From NCBI RefSeq assembly GCF_030127145.1, contig NZ_CP126159.1, forward strand, positions 1 through 64,000: DNA of 64,000 nucleotides, in the 5' to 3' direction. Shown here piece by piece: positions 10,177-19,915 of the stretch; position 1 is the stretch's first letter; every line of letters begins with the position of its first letter. The translations under genes were made by a program, and so were the position numbers. Source of the DNA: Halobaculum halobium (lineage in GTDB: Archaea > Halobacteriota > Halobacteria > Halobacteriales > Haloferacaceae). A model generated the notes under the pieces. The model was not told the DNA's origin, did not search any database, and worked only from the letters and a program-made list of their open reading frames with translations.

Positions 10177-11174
10177 TGGCCCGGCACCTCCACTGGGTCG
10201 CGCGGAACGATCTGTCCTACCTTCGAGCCGTCGACATCCTCGGCCCACGTCGCGATCCGCCAACCGAACGCGGCCGCGACGAGTCCGACAATGAGGGCGT
10301 ACACGAGCGACAGTATCGTCGCGGCCACCGACAGCGAGAACAGCGCGTCGCTGGTCGCGGTCTCGAGCGTGTTCGCACGCTCGCTCTCGGCGTCGAGGCC
10401 GTGCTTCTCGGCCAGTTGGACTGCGACGCCAGCGTCGGCTGTCGCAGAGCGCGCGTCGGTGTAGGTGCCGAATACGCCTGGACCGAGCGTCGTCATGGCA
10501 GCGACGGGCGACCCGCACGCGTCGCCGCAGTCGTCGACGAACGCGCCGGCGGCGGTTATCGACGACTCCATTCGCTCGCGGTCGGACTCGTAGATCGCTC
10601 GAATGCGACTCGCCTCGGCGCTGACGGCCGAATATCGGCTGCTCGCCCCGGCGGCTTCAAACGCCGACGCGGCGCTCTCGAGGTCTTCGAGTTCGTCCGA
10701 CGTGTCAGTCGCCTCGCGTGATCGCTCATACAACACCTCGCCGCGTTGGCGGTAGAACCGCTCGAGGCCGAGGCGTGCCAACGTCGCGTAGTTGTCGCCG
10801 TCCGCCGCTTCGAGCTGATCGATCGCTTGTGCGGTGGCATCGGCTCGCTCGAGGCTCTCATCAGTGCTGTCGTTCTGCGCGGCGCGATAGGCCGCGGAGA
10901 ACTCCTCGAGCACGGTCACGACCGCGGCCATTCGCTCGCGGTCGGCTTCTGTGAATTCGCCCGTCTGTACGTCTGTGACCGCCTGTCCGCGCATCACCTC
11001 GAATTCGCTGTACGTCGACAGCGCCGGCGAGTCCTCGTATTGCCGCAGCTCCGCGAGGAACTCGTCGGCCGTCTCGGCGTCCGTCTGGGTCGCCCCGACG
11101 GGTACCGTGCCGACGACGAGCAGGAGACACACGGCGATCGTTGCGATCGGTGGGGTAAGTTGGTCGGATAACAT
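10173..11174 (-). CDS. Exported helical-bundle protein with C-terminal membrane helix
   Basis: 333 residues from ATG 11174. The N-terminus is a signal peptide (IATIAVCLLLVVGTVPVGA). Residues about 30-265 are almost entirely helical and acidic, outside the cell by topology, with two Cys (DDCGDACG) that could form a disulfide. A hydrophobic segment at about 275-302 (LSVAATILSLVYALIVGLVAAAFG) anchors it, followed by a short cytosolic tail. The layout of signal, external helical bundle and anchor recurs in the C-terminal part of the next protein downstream and in the 17344-18387 protein. Start and stop overlap or abut both neighbours, so it belongs to the same operon. No family recognised. Confidence 0.85.
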   Translation of the reverse strand: MLSDQLTPPIATIAVCLLLVVGTVPVGATQTDAETADEFLAELRQYEDSPALSTYSEFEVMRGQAVTDVQTGEFTEADRERMAAVVTVLEEFSAAYRAAQNDSTDESLERADATAQAIDQLEAADGDNYATLARLGLERFYRQRGEVLYERSREATDTSDELEDLESAASAFEAAGASSRYSAVSAEASRIRAIYESDRERMESSITAAGAFVDDCGDACGSPVAAMTTLGPGVFGTYTDARSATADAGVAVQLAEKHGLDAESERANTLETATSDALFSLSVAATILSLVYALIVGLVAAAFGWRIATWAEDVDGSKVGQIVPRDPVEVPGQ

Positions 11175-11176
11175 GG

Positions 11177-14058
11177 TCAGTACATCGTCCTGTTGAGTCG
11201 GTCGAGCAGCCGCGGGTGTTCGAACAGTTCCGTCACCGCCTCGACGAATCCAGCGACTGCGAAGACGAACGCGGCGTTGCGCACCTCATCGGACTCTCTC
11301 GTCTCGCGTTCGTACTCCCGGAGTTCTTCGAGGACGTCGCCGGCGGGCGAAATGACGTTCACCTCGCTCCGTTGGTCCTCGACGGTCGATTCAGCTTCTG
11401 AGAGCCGCGATTTTAATTCCGCTCGCTGGCCCACGCGGTCGGACGCCACAAGATCGAAGAGGTCGTCGAGGTCGTAGTCCGCCCGCCATTCCTCGGAGAC
11501 CCCTCGCATGTCGGCGCACGCGCTGAAGAGGTCGACGTTGTGTTTCGTGTTCATCGCGTTGTCGACCCCCTCGACGCAGCCGCGCCCAGCCGATACCATC
11601 GCGTCGACGACCGGGTCGGGATCGATGCTCGTCTCCGCGAACCGGATGCCCGACTCAGGGACCCGTTCGGCGGCGTCGGCCAACGAGCGTGCGACGCTGG
11701 CGTAGTACCCGTGAACGGCTGAGTCGAGTCGCCCGCTCGGGACGAGTTCGTCCGCCTCGCTGCGCAACGCCTCGATTGCTTCCCGCTGTGTCGCCGACAA
11801 CTGGTACTCGAAGGGCACGTCCAGTGTGACGGCCACCGTGTCGTCCTCTGGGACCGTGACACGCTGTCGTACCTCCTCGAACGGTGCGGCATCGACCGAG
11901 CCGACGAGCGTGTACTCGCCCGCCGGAAGGCCGACCGCGTCGCCGCCCTCGTCCGTCGGGTTCGACTGCTGGAGCCGCTCGCGCAGCCACTCGTCGTCGG
12001 TGTCCAGACTAACTTCGACCGCGTCGGTCGGATCGCCGCCGATGGCGGTTTCGACTCGGAGCGTCCCGGTCTTCCCGACGACGCGCAGTTCAGACGGGAG
12101 GTCGTTCGGGTCGGTCACCCGGCGCGTGTCCGGTTCGTATCGGTCGTGTTCGGCGGTCACTTCTACGGTGGAGGCGGTTACCGGGAGCGTCAGCGACGCC
12201 CGCCCGTTCGCGTCGGTCGGCTCGGAGATCCGCTGACCGTCGAACTCGGCGGTCACGGTCGCACCCTCCACCGGCTCTCCCGTCTCGTCGATGACGCTGA
12301 CGTGTTTCGTCACGGGTTGGAAGCTGAGCGTCAGTCGTTCGTCGAGCAGCTCCGCCGTCTCGGTGACGGTGGCCCCGTTGTAGGAGGCGGTGAACTCGTA
12401 CGGTTCGGCCTTGAGCGTCCACGTGACGATCCCGCCGTCGACGGCCTCTTCGCGGCCGCCGCCGTTTCGATTCACGCCGCTGGTCGATGCCGACGACTGT
12501 CCCGTCGGGCGCGCGGTCAGGTACACCTCCTCGGAGAGCTGCTCGTTCGCGAACCCGTCGGTGATCCGAACTCGCACGTCTCGCGTCTGCTGTGTGGCCG
12601 CGGCCGACCCGCCGGCGCCCGAACCGCCGCCCATCGACTGTCCGACGGCGTATCCGACTCCCAACACGAGAAGCACGATCAGCCCAGCACCCAGCCCGAG
12701 CGTGAACTGTCCGAAGGGGATGCCTCCCGAGGAGAATGGCAACAGGGACGACTCGTTTCCGGTAGATCCGTTCGCCGTTCCGTTCGTGTCGGGCGATGGA
12801 TCGGTAGCCGGCTGGAGCGATGACAGCTCACCGCCGTCGCCGACGCTGACGGTCGTCGCCGGCGCGTCGGCAAACGCGACGACCATCCGGTAGGAGCCGG
12901 CCGGGTTCAGTTCGGATTCGTTCGGGAGCCCGGACAGTGAGAGCGTCGCGCCGTCGACCGACGCGTCACTCATGACGCTGACCTCACTCGATGTAGCCAG
13001 GAGGACGAACGAGACAGCACCACCGCTGAACGGGCCGTCTTCGAGCGACACGCTACGGTTCCCTTCGTTGACGGTCGCGGTGTTCGGATCAGTGTCGTTG
13101 TAGGTCGGAGACACCACAGACGACCCCGCAGTTGTGACGTCGACAGCGACGCTGTCGGCGCCAGCGAGGTACTCGTTCTCGACGGTCACCGACGTGACGC
13201 CGTCTGTCTCGCGTGCGGACGTGGTGGCTGCGTACTCGCCGTCCGGTCCGGTCGTGGTGAGGTGAACGCCGTATTCAGTGCCGCCGACCAACAGCGGCGA
13301 CTGGACCGTCACGCGCCCAGGGGACACGAGGACTGTCGCGGGGCGTGCCGCGTCCGCGAGCGACACGTCCGTATTGCCCGAGAGCGACGGGCCGCCGTCG
13401 GTAGCCGCGAGCGTCAGGGTCGCCGGCGGGGTCAGTAGCCCGGTAAACGCGTCGTTGCGGTCTATCGTGACAGTACCGTTGTCGAGCGTCGCCGAGAGCG
13501 TCGCAGAGCGACCGTCGCCGGCGGCGGTCGCCGCCAGTTGGAACGACGACCCGTCGAGCCCGGCGGTGTCGTTCGTCGCCGTCAGGGTGAGCCGTCCGCT
13601 GTCGTCGAAGGACGCGCTCGCTGCGGTGTCGAGGTGCCGGAGGTCGACGCCCTGTTCGGTGAGATAGTCGGTTCCGTTGCCGCCCTCGGCCGAGACCGTG
13701 ATCGTAGTGTTCGCGAGCGGGAAGTCGGGGAGGTCACCTGACGCGATCCGGTAGCGGTACACGTCGTTCGAGTTCGGATTTTCGGCCGTCGTGGTAACGG
13801 TGTCTTCCCCGCCGGACGACTCGAACAGGACGTTCACCGCCGACTCGTTCCCGACGCGCTCGGCATCGAGTTCGAATCGGAGCGCTCCCGAGTCCGCCTG
13901 GCTGAGATCACCGGCCGCCGTCACCGTCCCCGACTCAGTCAGCCCGTCGGCCGTACTGCGCCAGGCGCTGCGACCGTTGCCGCGGCCGTCGCCGGCCCGG
14001 CGACGAGTCCGATCGCGAGGAGTGCCACGAGCACCGACTGAAGCGTCTTCGTTCCCAT
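11177..14058 (-). CDS. Bitopic protein: external beta-sandwich, TM helix, cytosolic Ig-like and helical domains (frameshifted)
   Basis: The signal peptide is in one frame from ATG 14058 (MGTKTLQSVLVALLAIGL). The rest is in another. One extra G near 13961-13962 (coding CCTGG to CCTGGG) joins them as TVAAPGRSTADGLTESGT. The corrected length is about 960 residues. Residues about 30-435 are beta-rich and external, with Ala/Ser/Asn tracts. A transmembrane helix (FTLGLGAGLIVLLVLGVGYAVG) lies near 450. Cytosolic residues include a carboxypeptidase-regulatory-like Ig fold (GEPVEGATVTAEFDG...TDANGRASLTLP) near 560-620 and a helical C-terminal region with paired acidic helices. This is a natural bridge between outside and the tubulin-like proteins; the tubulin gene starts immediately upstream in the operon. 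Family unknown. Confidence 0.85.
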
Positions 14059-14063
14059 TTCGA

Positions 14064-15263
14064 TCACCTCGCGTTTATCGACACGTAGCGTTCGAGGTTC
14101 TCTGACAGGTCGGCGACGTGGGCCTCGGAGATGGCGTCTTCGGGCGTGTTGCCGAGTTGGCGAGCCGCCTCGACGTTCTGCTTGTGGGTTTCGAAGGCGT
14201 CCCGCGAGTGATCGAGCAGCGGGTTCAGATCGAACCCGCCGAGCAACACAAGCACGTCGACGTCGTTGCCGCGGGTCTGCTTCGGCGTGAGCGTCGTCAT
14301 CCCGACGGCGCCGCCGATGTCGTTGTCCCGCTTCCACTCGCCGAACGCCGACTGGATCCCCGTCTCCGTGATGTCGCCCGACTCGATGAGCTGTTCGGGC
14401 GCACGAACGACTGCGTACGCCGCCCGCGAGGTCGTCACGTCCATCGGGACGAACGTCTGCTCGGCCGCGCGGTCGAACATCAGTTCGTACTCGAGCATCC
14501 GTCCGTTGAGTCCGGTCGCGACGGCGGGCGTGAAGTGGTACGCCCCGATGTTCGACGGCTGGGCGACGTAGTCCTCAACGTCGATGACGCCGCGGGCCTC
14601 GCGCCCGGCGCTGATGAACAGGTCGATCGCGGTGACGATCCGGTCGTTGACCGCGTCATAGCTTCCTTGGGTCCCGTCACCGTCGAGGTGTGAGTTACTC
14701 GCCAGCAACACCATATCGGCGTTCTGCTGACCGTCGCGTCGCATCAGGAGCCTGGACAGCCCCATCACGGCGTTAAACTGGCGCTGTGCGGGTTCGTCGT
14801 AGTACGGCCACGCCGCAAGCGCGACGTGAACGACGCTGTCCATCCACGGCCGGAGGTTCGACGCCTCAGATCCGCCCGACAGTTGCTCGATCAGGTACGG
14901 GATCGAGCCGTTGCCGGTGCCGCCGCCGAGCGTCGTCATGTGCATGAACGCGTCGGCACCCGTCATCCGCTCTTGAATGTCGCCAGTGATGAGGTCGATG
15001 TCCTCGCGGGCGCACTCTTCGCCCGCGATGAAGTTGTTGCCAACGCCGCGCTTCGAGCCAAACACCGTCGTGTACTCGGAGGTATCGTCGAGTGACGCCC
15101 GCTCGATGGTGTTCAGGATGTCCGCGCGGTTCGTGTTCAACAGTGCGATCCTGTCGTCGATTCCGGGATTTTCCTCGCGTGCGAGCAACTCGGCCGCGAT
15201 CCGGCCGCCGCCCTCCCCCGACGAGATAACCCCCCAGCGAGTGAACGTGTCCGCCCGGGACAT
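14064..15263 (-). CDS. Tubulin/FtsZ-superfamily GTPase, paralog 1
   Basis: 399 residues, intact frame. The N-terminal nucleotide loop GVISSGEGGGRIAAELL lies at 11-27. The tubulin signature GGGTGNG is at 113-119. A T7-loop-like stretch IDVEDYV has acidic residues at 228 and 231, matching the DxxD spacing that activates GTP hydrolysis in the neighbouring subunit of FtsZ filaments. The length fits an FtsZ/CetZ core without long tails. It diverges strongly from cell-division FtsZ and resembles the non-canonical archaeal FtsZ-like families; this is from motif reading, not a search. Expected role: GTP-dependent filament formation at the membrane. The ATG overlaps the stop of the upstream 2-TM coiled-coil protein, so both are probably co-translated partners. 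Confidence 0.9.
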   Translation of the reverse strand: MSRADTFTRWGVISSGEGGGRIAAELLAREENPGIDDRIALLNTNRADILNTIERASLDDTSEYTTVFGSKRGVGNNFIAGEECAREDIDLITGDIQERMTGADAFMHMTTLGGGTGNGSIPYLIEQLSGGSEASNLRPWMDSVVHVALAAWPYYDEPAQRQFNAVMGLSRLLMRRDGQQNADMVLLASNSHLDGDGTQGSYDAVNDRIVTAIDLFISAGREARGVIDVEDYVAQPSNIGAYHFTPAVATGLNGRMLEYELMFDRAAEQTFVPMDVTTSRAAYAVVRAPEQLIESGDITETGIQSAFGEWKRDNDIGGAVGMTTLTPKQTRGNDVDVLVLLGGFDLNPLLDHSRDAFETHKQNVEAARQLGNTPEDAISEAHVADLSENLERYVSINAR

Positions 15264-17347
15264 CAGGCGCTCACCCCGGTCTCGTCGGCGTCGACATCCA
15301 CGTCGAGTTCGCGCAACGTCGTGCGGATGAGGTCATCTGAAGCCGGTACCGAGAGGAACTTCCGCCGCATTTCGTCGTATGTCATCGTATCGCCGTCACT
15401 CAGGTTGTGGGTCGTGATCGTGTCTAGGCGGGACCGGAACTGGTCGTGGTCGTACACGAGGACGCGCCCGTCGTCAAGCGCCGCCTCGTGGCCCTCCTCC
15501 TCGGCCCATAGCACGAGCAGACAGGGGACGTACTCGTCGGCAACCGGGATGTCCGACTCCGGCGTGAGGTACTCGTCGGCGGCGAATCCGGTCTCCAACT
15601 TCGGCGCCACCGTCGGGAGTTGGCTCCGCACGTCCTCGGCGTTCCCGCCGCAGACGCGTTCACGGAGCCCGACTTCTTCGAGCACGAGTTCGACGGACTC
15701 GTCGTCGGCCACTTGGATCGTTTCCGCTTGGTCGGCGAACTCCTCGGTCGGGGTACTCCCCGACACCGTGTACTCTCCGTAGGGGACATCCTCGAACGTC
15801 GATTCCGTGGCCACGTACGTGCTCGCCGTCTCGCGTTCATCGACGCCGTCGCCCGATAGCTCGATCACCAGTTCGTGTTCGTCCCCGGTCGAGGTCGCCA
15901 ACTGCGCAGTGACAGTTACGTCGAACGACTCACCGCCGCCGTCGACGACGACGGCTGGCACCGACGGATCGAACTCGACCTCCGACTCCCCTTCGGCGTA
16001 TAGTTCGAGGAACGGGGTCGGATCGCGGACCGGGAGGTCGTCGCCGGTCACGCGGCCGTCCGTTCGGATCCCCTCGTCGATCCGGTCTTCGACCATATCG
16101 TACGAGTCGGCCACCGACGCTTTCGTCTCTGCAGCCTCGACCGCTTCCGTCAGCTCACCCGCGGCCGCGAGCCACTCCTCGCGGAACGCGTCGAGGTCCT
16201 CCGTCTCCCGTAGTCGCGCCTCGAAGTCGGTTGCGACTGCCGGCGGCGCCGTGTAGAAGCCGACCGGCACGTTCGCCTCGCGGATCACCTCGACGTCGGT
16301 TTCGAGCTCCGTTTCCAGCGTCGCGACGACGCTCGTGGCCGCGCGACGGACATCCTCACCGACCGCGTCCAGTTCGTCGCTGGCGAGCGCCGAGTCGATG
16401 CCCGCGAGCGTCTCGCGCGCCTCTTCAACCGTCCGGAGGTCCTCGTCGGCCGCGTAGCGGTCGACGTCGACGGAGTCGATCGTCGACAGGAGCTTGTCGA
16501 TGCTCTCGCGATCGGCGGTGAATGCCGCACTCACCTCAGATTCGGCGTCACCCTGGGCGTCTGCGATCGCGGCGCTCGCCCCGTCCCAGTCGGCGTCCTC
16601 GATACACTCGCGTGCGGTGTCGAGGTGCGACTCGATCCGCGCGGCGTCGCCGTCGTACTCGTCGACGGTCGCTTCGATGCGGTCGACTGCGTCCTCGAAC
16701 ACTCCCGCGGCTTCCTCGCGTGCCGTCGAGACGGCCCGCTCCGTCTCCTCGGGAGTCGCGCCGGCGGGCACGTTGTCCGACGTCATCGAGATCGGCACCC
16801 CGGTACCGTCGAGGACGGACTCGTTCACCGAGCGCGCCCCCTGCCGGGCGTGTTCGATCTGCGACCGTCCGAACTCCGCGAACGATTCGTCGCGGTCGTC
16901 GGCAAACGCGCTCACGTCCGCTTGGAGCTTGTCGAACTCCTGGACCCGGCCGGGCGAATCGACCGAGATCGTCGCCGCCGAGACGTCGACCGCGACGCCG
17001 GCGTCCGCGAAATCGTCGGCGATCTGGCGTGCCCGCGTTTCGAGTTCCCCGGGTTCCCATCGGTCATGGGTAGCCGTGAGCCCGTTGTACGTCGTCAACT
17101 CGGTTCGAAACGCCTCGGCGGCCGCGCGGGCGGCTTCCTGTACGAAATCGCCTTGGCTCGTGTTGTCGCGCGTGAGCACCCCGCGGACGTACAGTCCGAT
17201 AGACGCGACGACCGCCAGAGGCGCGCCGACGCCGATGACGTACACCCCGATCTGTGAGCCGAAATAGAGGAACGAAACCAGACCCACGAGTGCGGTCGCG
17301 AGAACGATACCACCGATTCCGAGTGCTGCCTTGTACTGTCGCTTCAT
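15263..17347 (-). CDS. Membrane-anchored coiled-coil protein (two N-terminal TM helices)
   Basis: 694 residues from ATG 17347. Two hydrophobic helices at about 8-30 and 34-55 form a hairpin, placing nearly the whole protein in the cytoplasm. Residues about 70-440 are long acidic coiled coils. About 470-575 is beta-rich (FDVTVTAQLATSTGDEHELVIELSG; YGEYTVSG), like an Ig fold. The C-terminal 110 residues look globular (YVPCLLVLWAEEEGHEAALDDGRVLVYDHD). It overlaps by four bases with both its upstream neighbour and the tubulin gene below it. A role as membrane tether for the tubulin-like filament is plausible but not shown. It shares its design (TM at the N-terminus, cytosolic coiled coil) with the 23054-25066 protein. 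No family name. Confidence 0.85.
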   Translation of the reverse strand: MKRQYKAALGIGGIVLATALVGLVSFLYFGSQIGVYVIGVGAPLAVVASIGLYVRGVLTRDNTSQGDFVQEAARAAAEAFRTELTTYNGLTATHDRWEPGELETRARQIADDFADAGVAVDVSAATISVDSPGRVQEFDKLQADVSAFADDRDESFAEFGRSQIEHARQGARSVNESVLDGTGVPISMTSDNVPAGATPEETERAVSTAREEAAGVFEDAVDRIEATVDEYDGDAARIESHLDTARECIEDADWDGASAAIADAQGDAESEVSAAFTADRESIDKLLSTIDSVDVDRYAADEDLRTVEEARETLAGIDSALASDELDAVGEDVRRAATSVVATLETELETDVEVIREANVPVGFYTAPPAVATDFEARLRETEDLDAFREEWLAAAGELTEAVEAAETKASVADSYDMVEDRIDEGIRTDGRVTGDDLPVRDPTPFLELYAEGESEVEFDPSVPAVVVDGGGESFDVTVTAQLATSTGDEHELVIELSGDGVDERETASTYVATESTFEDVPYGEYTVSGSTPTEEFADQAETIQVADDESVELVLEEVGLRERVCGGNAEDVRSQLPTVAPKLETGFAADEYLTPESDIPVADEYVPCLLVLWAEEEGHEAALDDGRVLVYDHDQFRSRLDTITTHNLSDGDTMTYDEMRRKFLSVPASDDLIRTTLRELDVDVDADETGVSA

Positions 17348-18387
17348 AGAATCACCGCCAGGAGGTCACCGCCGCCGAGGACCGCGCCGGCCGCCGCCGT
17401 GAGCAGCGCCACCGCGCCGACGGCCAGCGGAACCGCGATCTGCTTCGGGCTGTACTGGGTTGCCGTCGAGACACCGCGGTCGATCTCGATTTTCTCTAAC
17501 GTCCGTCGGGCGAGGAAGTATCCCAGGCCCCCGCCGACGACAAGTCCGCCGACCAGCGAGCCGACGAGGACAAGCCGGACGGTGTTTGCCGCGCGTTCCC
17601 CGCGCTGTTCGAGCGCGACGAGATACGCCTGCAGGTTCTCGCGAGTCGTCTCGCGGGTGGCCGAGCGCGATGTTCTGACGCCGTCGATCACCGTCCGCGC
17701 GTCCTCGGCATCGCCCGACTCGGCGGCAGCGAACGTCGCCCGTTCGAGCTGCTGGCCGGCGGTCGTTAGGTTGGCTTCCTCGATGGTCGCCAGTCGGTCG
17801 GCCGGGTCGGTCTCGAGCGCGTTGTCGTCTTCGGCCGCCGCTGCGAGCGCTGCCGAGGCGTTTCTCATGGCCGAGCGCCGAGTCTCGAAGGTCTCGTTCG
17901 CATTCCGGTACGCCTCCAAATCCGACTGAGAGCCGAACTGGAGGGTAACTGGCTCGCCGTCAACAGTTGTAGTGGTCGCGTACCCCTGCTGGATACCGAT
18001 CGTCGGTCCGCCAAGGTCTGCCTTCTGCGTGACCGCATCCGCGAGTGCGACCGAGTCTGCGTCGGCAGTGGCGCGGACGACGACGCTCTCCTCACGCTCC
18101 GTCTGAACGTCGATACCCTGTACTGCGCCCGCGTCGAAGCCCCAGGCCACGTCGTACGGCTCGGGCTCGCCGCTGGAACAGACGTACAGCGTCAGCGTCG
18201 TCTCCGGGTACACCGTCGCGTCTCCGACGCGGTCGTCAGTGTCGTAGTAGGCTACGAGCCGGTTGTCATCAACGCCCGCACACGGTGCGTTCGGGCTCGC
18301 GGCCGCCGCGGCGCCGGCAGGTCCGACTGCGAGCGCGACCGCGAGGAGCGCTACCGTGAGCGCGACGCCAGTTCGCGTGCGGGTCAT
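17344..18387 (-). CDS. Exported helical protein with two C-terminal membrane helices
   Basis: 347 residues from ATG 18387. Signal peptide VALTVALLAVALAVGPAGAA. Residues about 30-150 are beta-rich with two Cys (NAPCAG; LYVCSSGE) that could pair outside the cell. Residues about 155-265 form a helical bundle. Two membrane helices follow near 270-292 (LVLVGSLVGGLVVGGGLGYFL) and 318-345 (IAVPLAVGAVALLTAAAGAVL), so the loop between them (LEKIEIDRGVSTATQYSPKQ) is cytosolic. It starts one base after the 18389-18676 stop and overlaps the next gene. It may be an external sensor or anchor subunit. Upstream in-frame Arg-rich codons (to 18615) are rejected as non-coding in this frame. Confidence 0.8.
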   Translation of the reverse strand: MTRTRTGVALTVALLAVALAVGPAGAAAAASPNAPCAGVDDNRLVAYYDTDDRVGDATVYPETTLTLYVCSSGEPEPYDVAWGFDAGAVQGIDVQTEREESVVVRATADADSVALADAVTQKADLGGPTIGIQQGYATTTTVDGEPVTLQFGSQSDLEAYRNANETFETRRSAMRNASAALAAAAEDDNALETDPADRLATIEEANLTTAGQQLERATFAAAESGDAEDARTVIDGVRTSRSATRETTRENLQAYLVALEQRGERAANTVRLVLVGSLVGGLVVGGGLGYFLARRTLEKIEIDRGVSTATQYSPKQIAVPLAVGAVALLTAAAGAVLGGGDLLAVIL

Positions 18388-18388
18388 C

Positions 18389-18676
18389 TCAGCGCATCCC
18401 CCGGTTCCGGTACGCGAACACCGCACCGCCGATGGCGCCGACCCCGACGCCGAGGCCGCCGCCGAGAAGCGCCGGCGAGAGGGGAAGCGACGCCATGGAT
18501 ACCGCGGCGTTCGTCTCCTCGTGCTGACTTGTGATCTCGTCGGTGAGCGTTGCGATCGTCGGAGTGTCATCGGCGGACTCTTGGGCGAGGCCAGGCGCCG
18601 CGAACACGCCGCCAAGCAGGATCAGTCCGACCGCGAGAAGCAGTGCGACGCCGCGCGTACTGTCGACTCCCTTCAC
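18389..18676 (-). CDS. Small two-helix membrane protein
   Basis: 95 residues starting at GTG 18676, overlapping the tubulin-like stop (GTGA). Residues about 8-30 are a signal or first membrane helix (GVALLLAVGLILLGGVFAAPG). A short acidic stretch of about 35 residues follows and could lie outside the cell. A Gly-rich membrane helix at about 67-88 (LLGGGLGVGVGAIGGAVFAYR) ends in a basic tail RNRGMR, consistent with a cytosolic C-terminus. It sits between a tubulin paralog and an exported helical protein. A small linker or assembly subunit is likely. No family recognised. Confidence 0.7.
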   Translation of the reverse strand: MKGVDSTRGVALLLAVGLILLGGVFAAPGLAQESADDTPTIATLTDEITSQHEETNAAVSMASLPLSPALLGGGLGVGVGAIGGAVFAYRNRGMR

Positions 18677-19835
18677 GGCGTCACCCCCGCCGCGTGCTCG
18701 GCTGCGAGGTCTTCGATCTCCGACAGCCGAGAGATGTCCTCACGAGCGAACGTCAACAGCGTCGTGAACGACGCGAGGTTCCGCTTCGTTAGCGTCATCC
18801 CGATGTTGACCTCTGGGCAGTACGAATCGAGCAGTCCCCGGATCACCGACACCTGGATCCGGTAGTCATCGTCGACCAGGTACGGCGCCGGCGCTCGAAC
18901 CTGCCCGATCGCTTTGACCGCGTCCGCTGGACTCACGTCCTCGACGCTACGCTTCGAGACGGCCAGTCGAGAGAGCGTCGCCCCGTCGACCGATTTGCGC
19001 CCGATGAACGGAAGGAGATAGCCGGGGAGCGAGCGCGTCATCGTGACCGATCGGCCGAGCGTCGCGTAGCCGACATCACCGTCGTCGAGCGTGAGTGACG
19101 TGACCACGTCCTGCAGGTCGATGACAGGTGCGTCGAGATCGTCGTACTCGCCGGGGTTGATCCGCTCGAGGATCGGCCCGGAGATGAGGTCGACGATGGC
19201 CGAGGCCGCGTAGTCGTTGTACTCGTTGAACCGCCCTCTGCGGCGTCCTCGTACGCGAGCCGCTGGTTATCGATGAGGATCACGCCGTCGACGTGCTCCT
19301 CGAGACGGTCGAGCCCGTAGATCGCGTTGGTCGCCTGTCGCGTGGCACTGGGCCCGTCATCGCCCGTCACTTGGCCCGCGGTGTTCGGCAGCACCGCGAC
19401 GGCGATGATGTCAGTCGAGGACCCGCCGTACTCGCGGATCGCCTCCGCGAGATGCGGTGCGATCCCGCAGCCGGTGCCCCCACCCAACCCGAGGAACAGG
19501 AACGCGAACGGCGGTGAGCCGTCGCCGAACCGCTCTTCGTAGGCGTCGACCAGCTGCGGCTGCTGGCCGGCGAGTGCGGCGTCAGCCTTCTCCGGGTCCC
19601 GGCCGAATCCGCCGGTCACCTCTTCTTCGAACCCAGCCGTCGTGCCGGGCACGAGTCCGCTCCCCTCTGAGACACCATACCACGCCTCCCGTTCGATATT
19701 CGAGAGGTTTTGGAGGTCCCGTATCGTCGAATTGAACGCGATTGGCGTGGCCAGCTGGGCGACCCGCTGATGACTGAACACCGAATCCACCAGCGAACAC
19801 CCGGCCTGACCAGCGCCGACAAAGAGATATGGCAT
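18673..19835 (-). CDS. CetZ-like tubulin-superfamily GTPase, paralog 2 (frameshifted)
   Basis: Starts at ATG 19835. The first frame is good to about 19237. The coding strand then reads GAGGGCGG, and one extra G (complement of 19234-19236) restores AAEGRFNEYNDYAASAIV and runs to 18673, about 387 residues. The nucleotide loop GAGQAGCSLVD (7-17) is close to the GQAG of tubulin and CetZ. The signature GGGTGCG is at 118-124. The VAVLPN and ILIDNQ stretches (near 146-191) resemble CetZ. The T7-like IDLQDVV has Asp at 240 and 243. Among the three paralogs this is the most CetZ-like, and CetZ proteins control cell shape in haloarchaea. An 80-base gap (19836-19915) separates it from the upstream gene, and a promoter there is possible. 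Confidence 0.88.
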
Positions 19836-19915
19836 TGTCTACCTGTGTCTGACTTTTGGTAACGTCGACATAACTCTACCGTCACCTGTACACATTGCGA
19901 TAACTGGAGTCGTGA

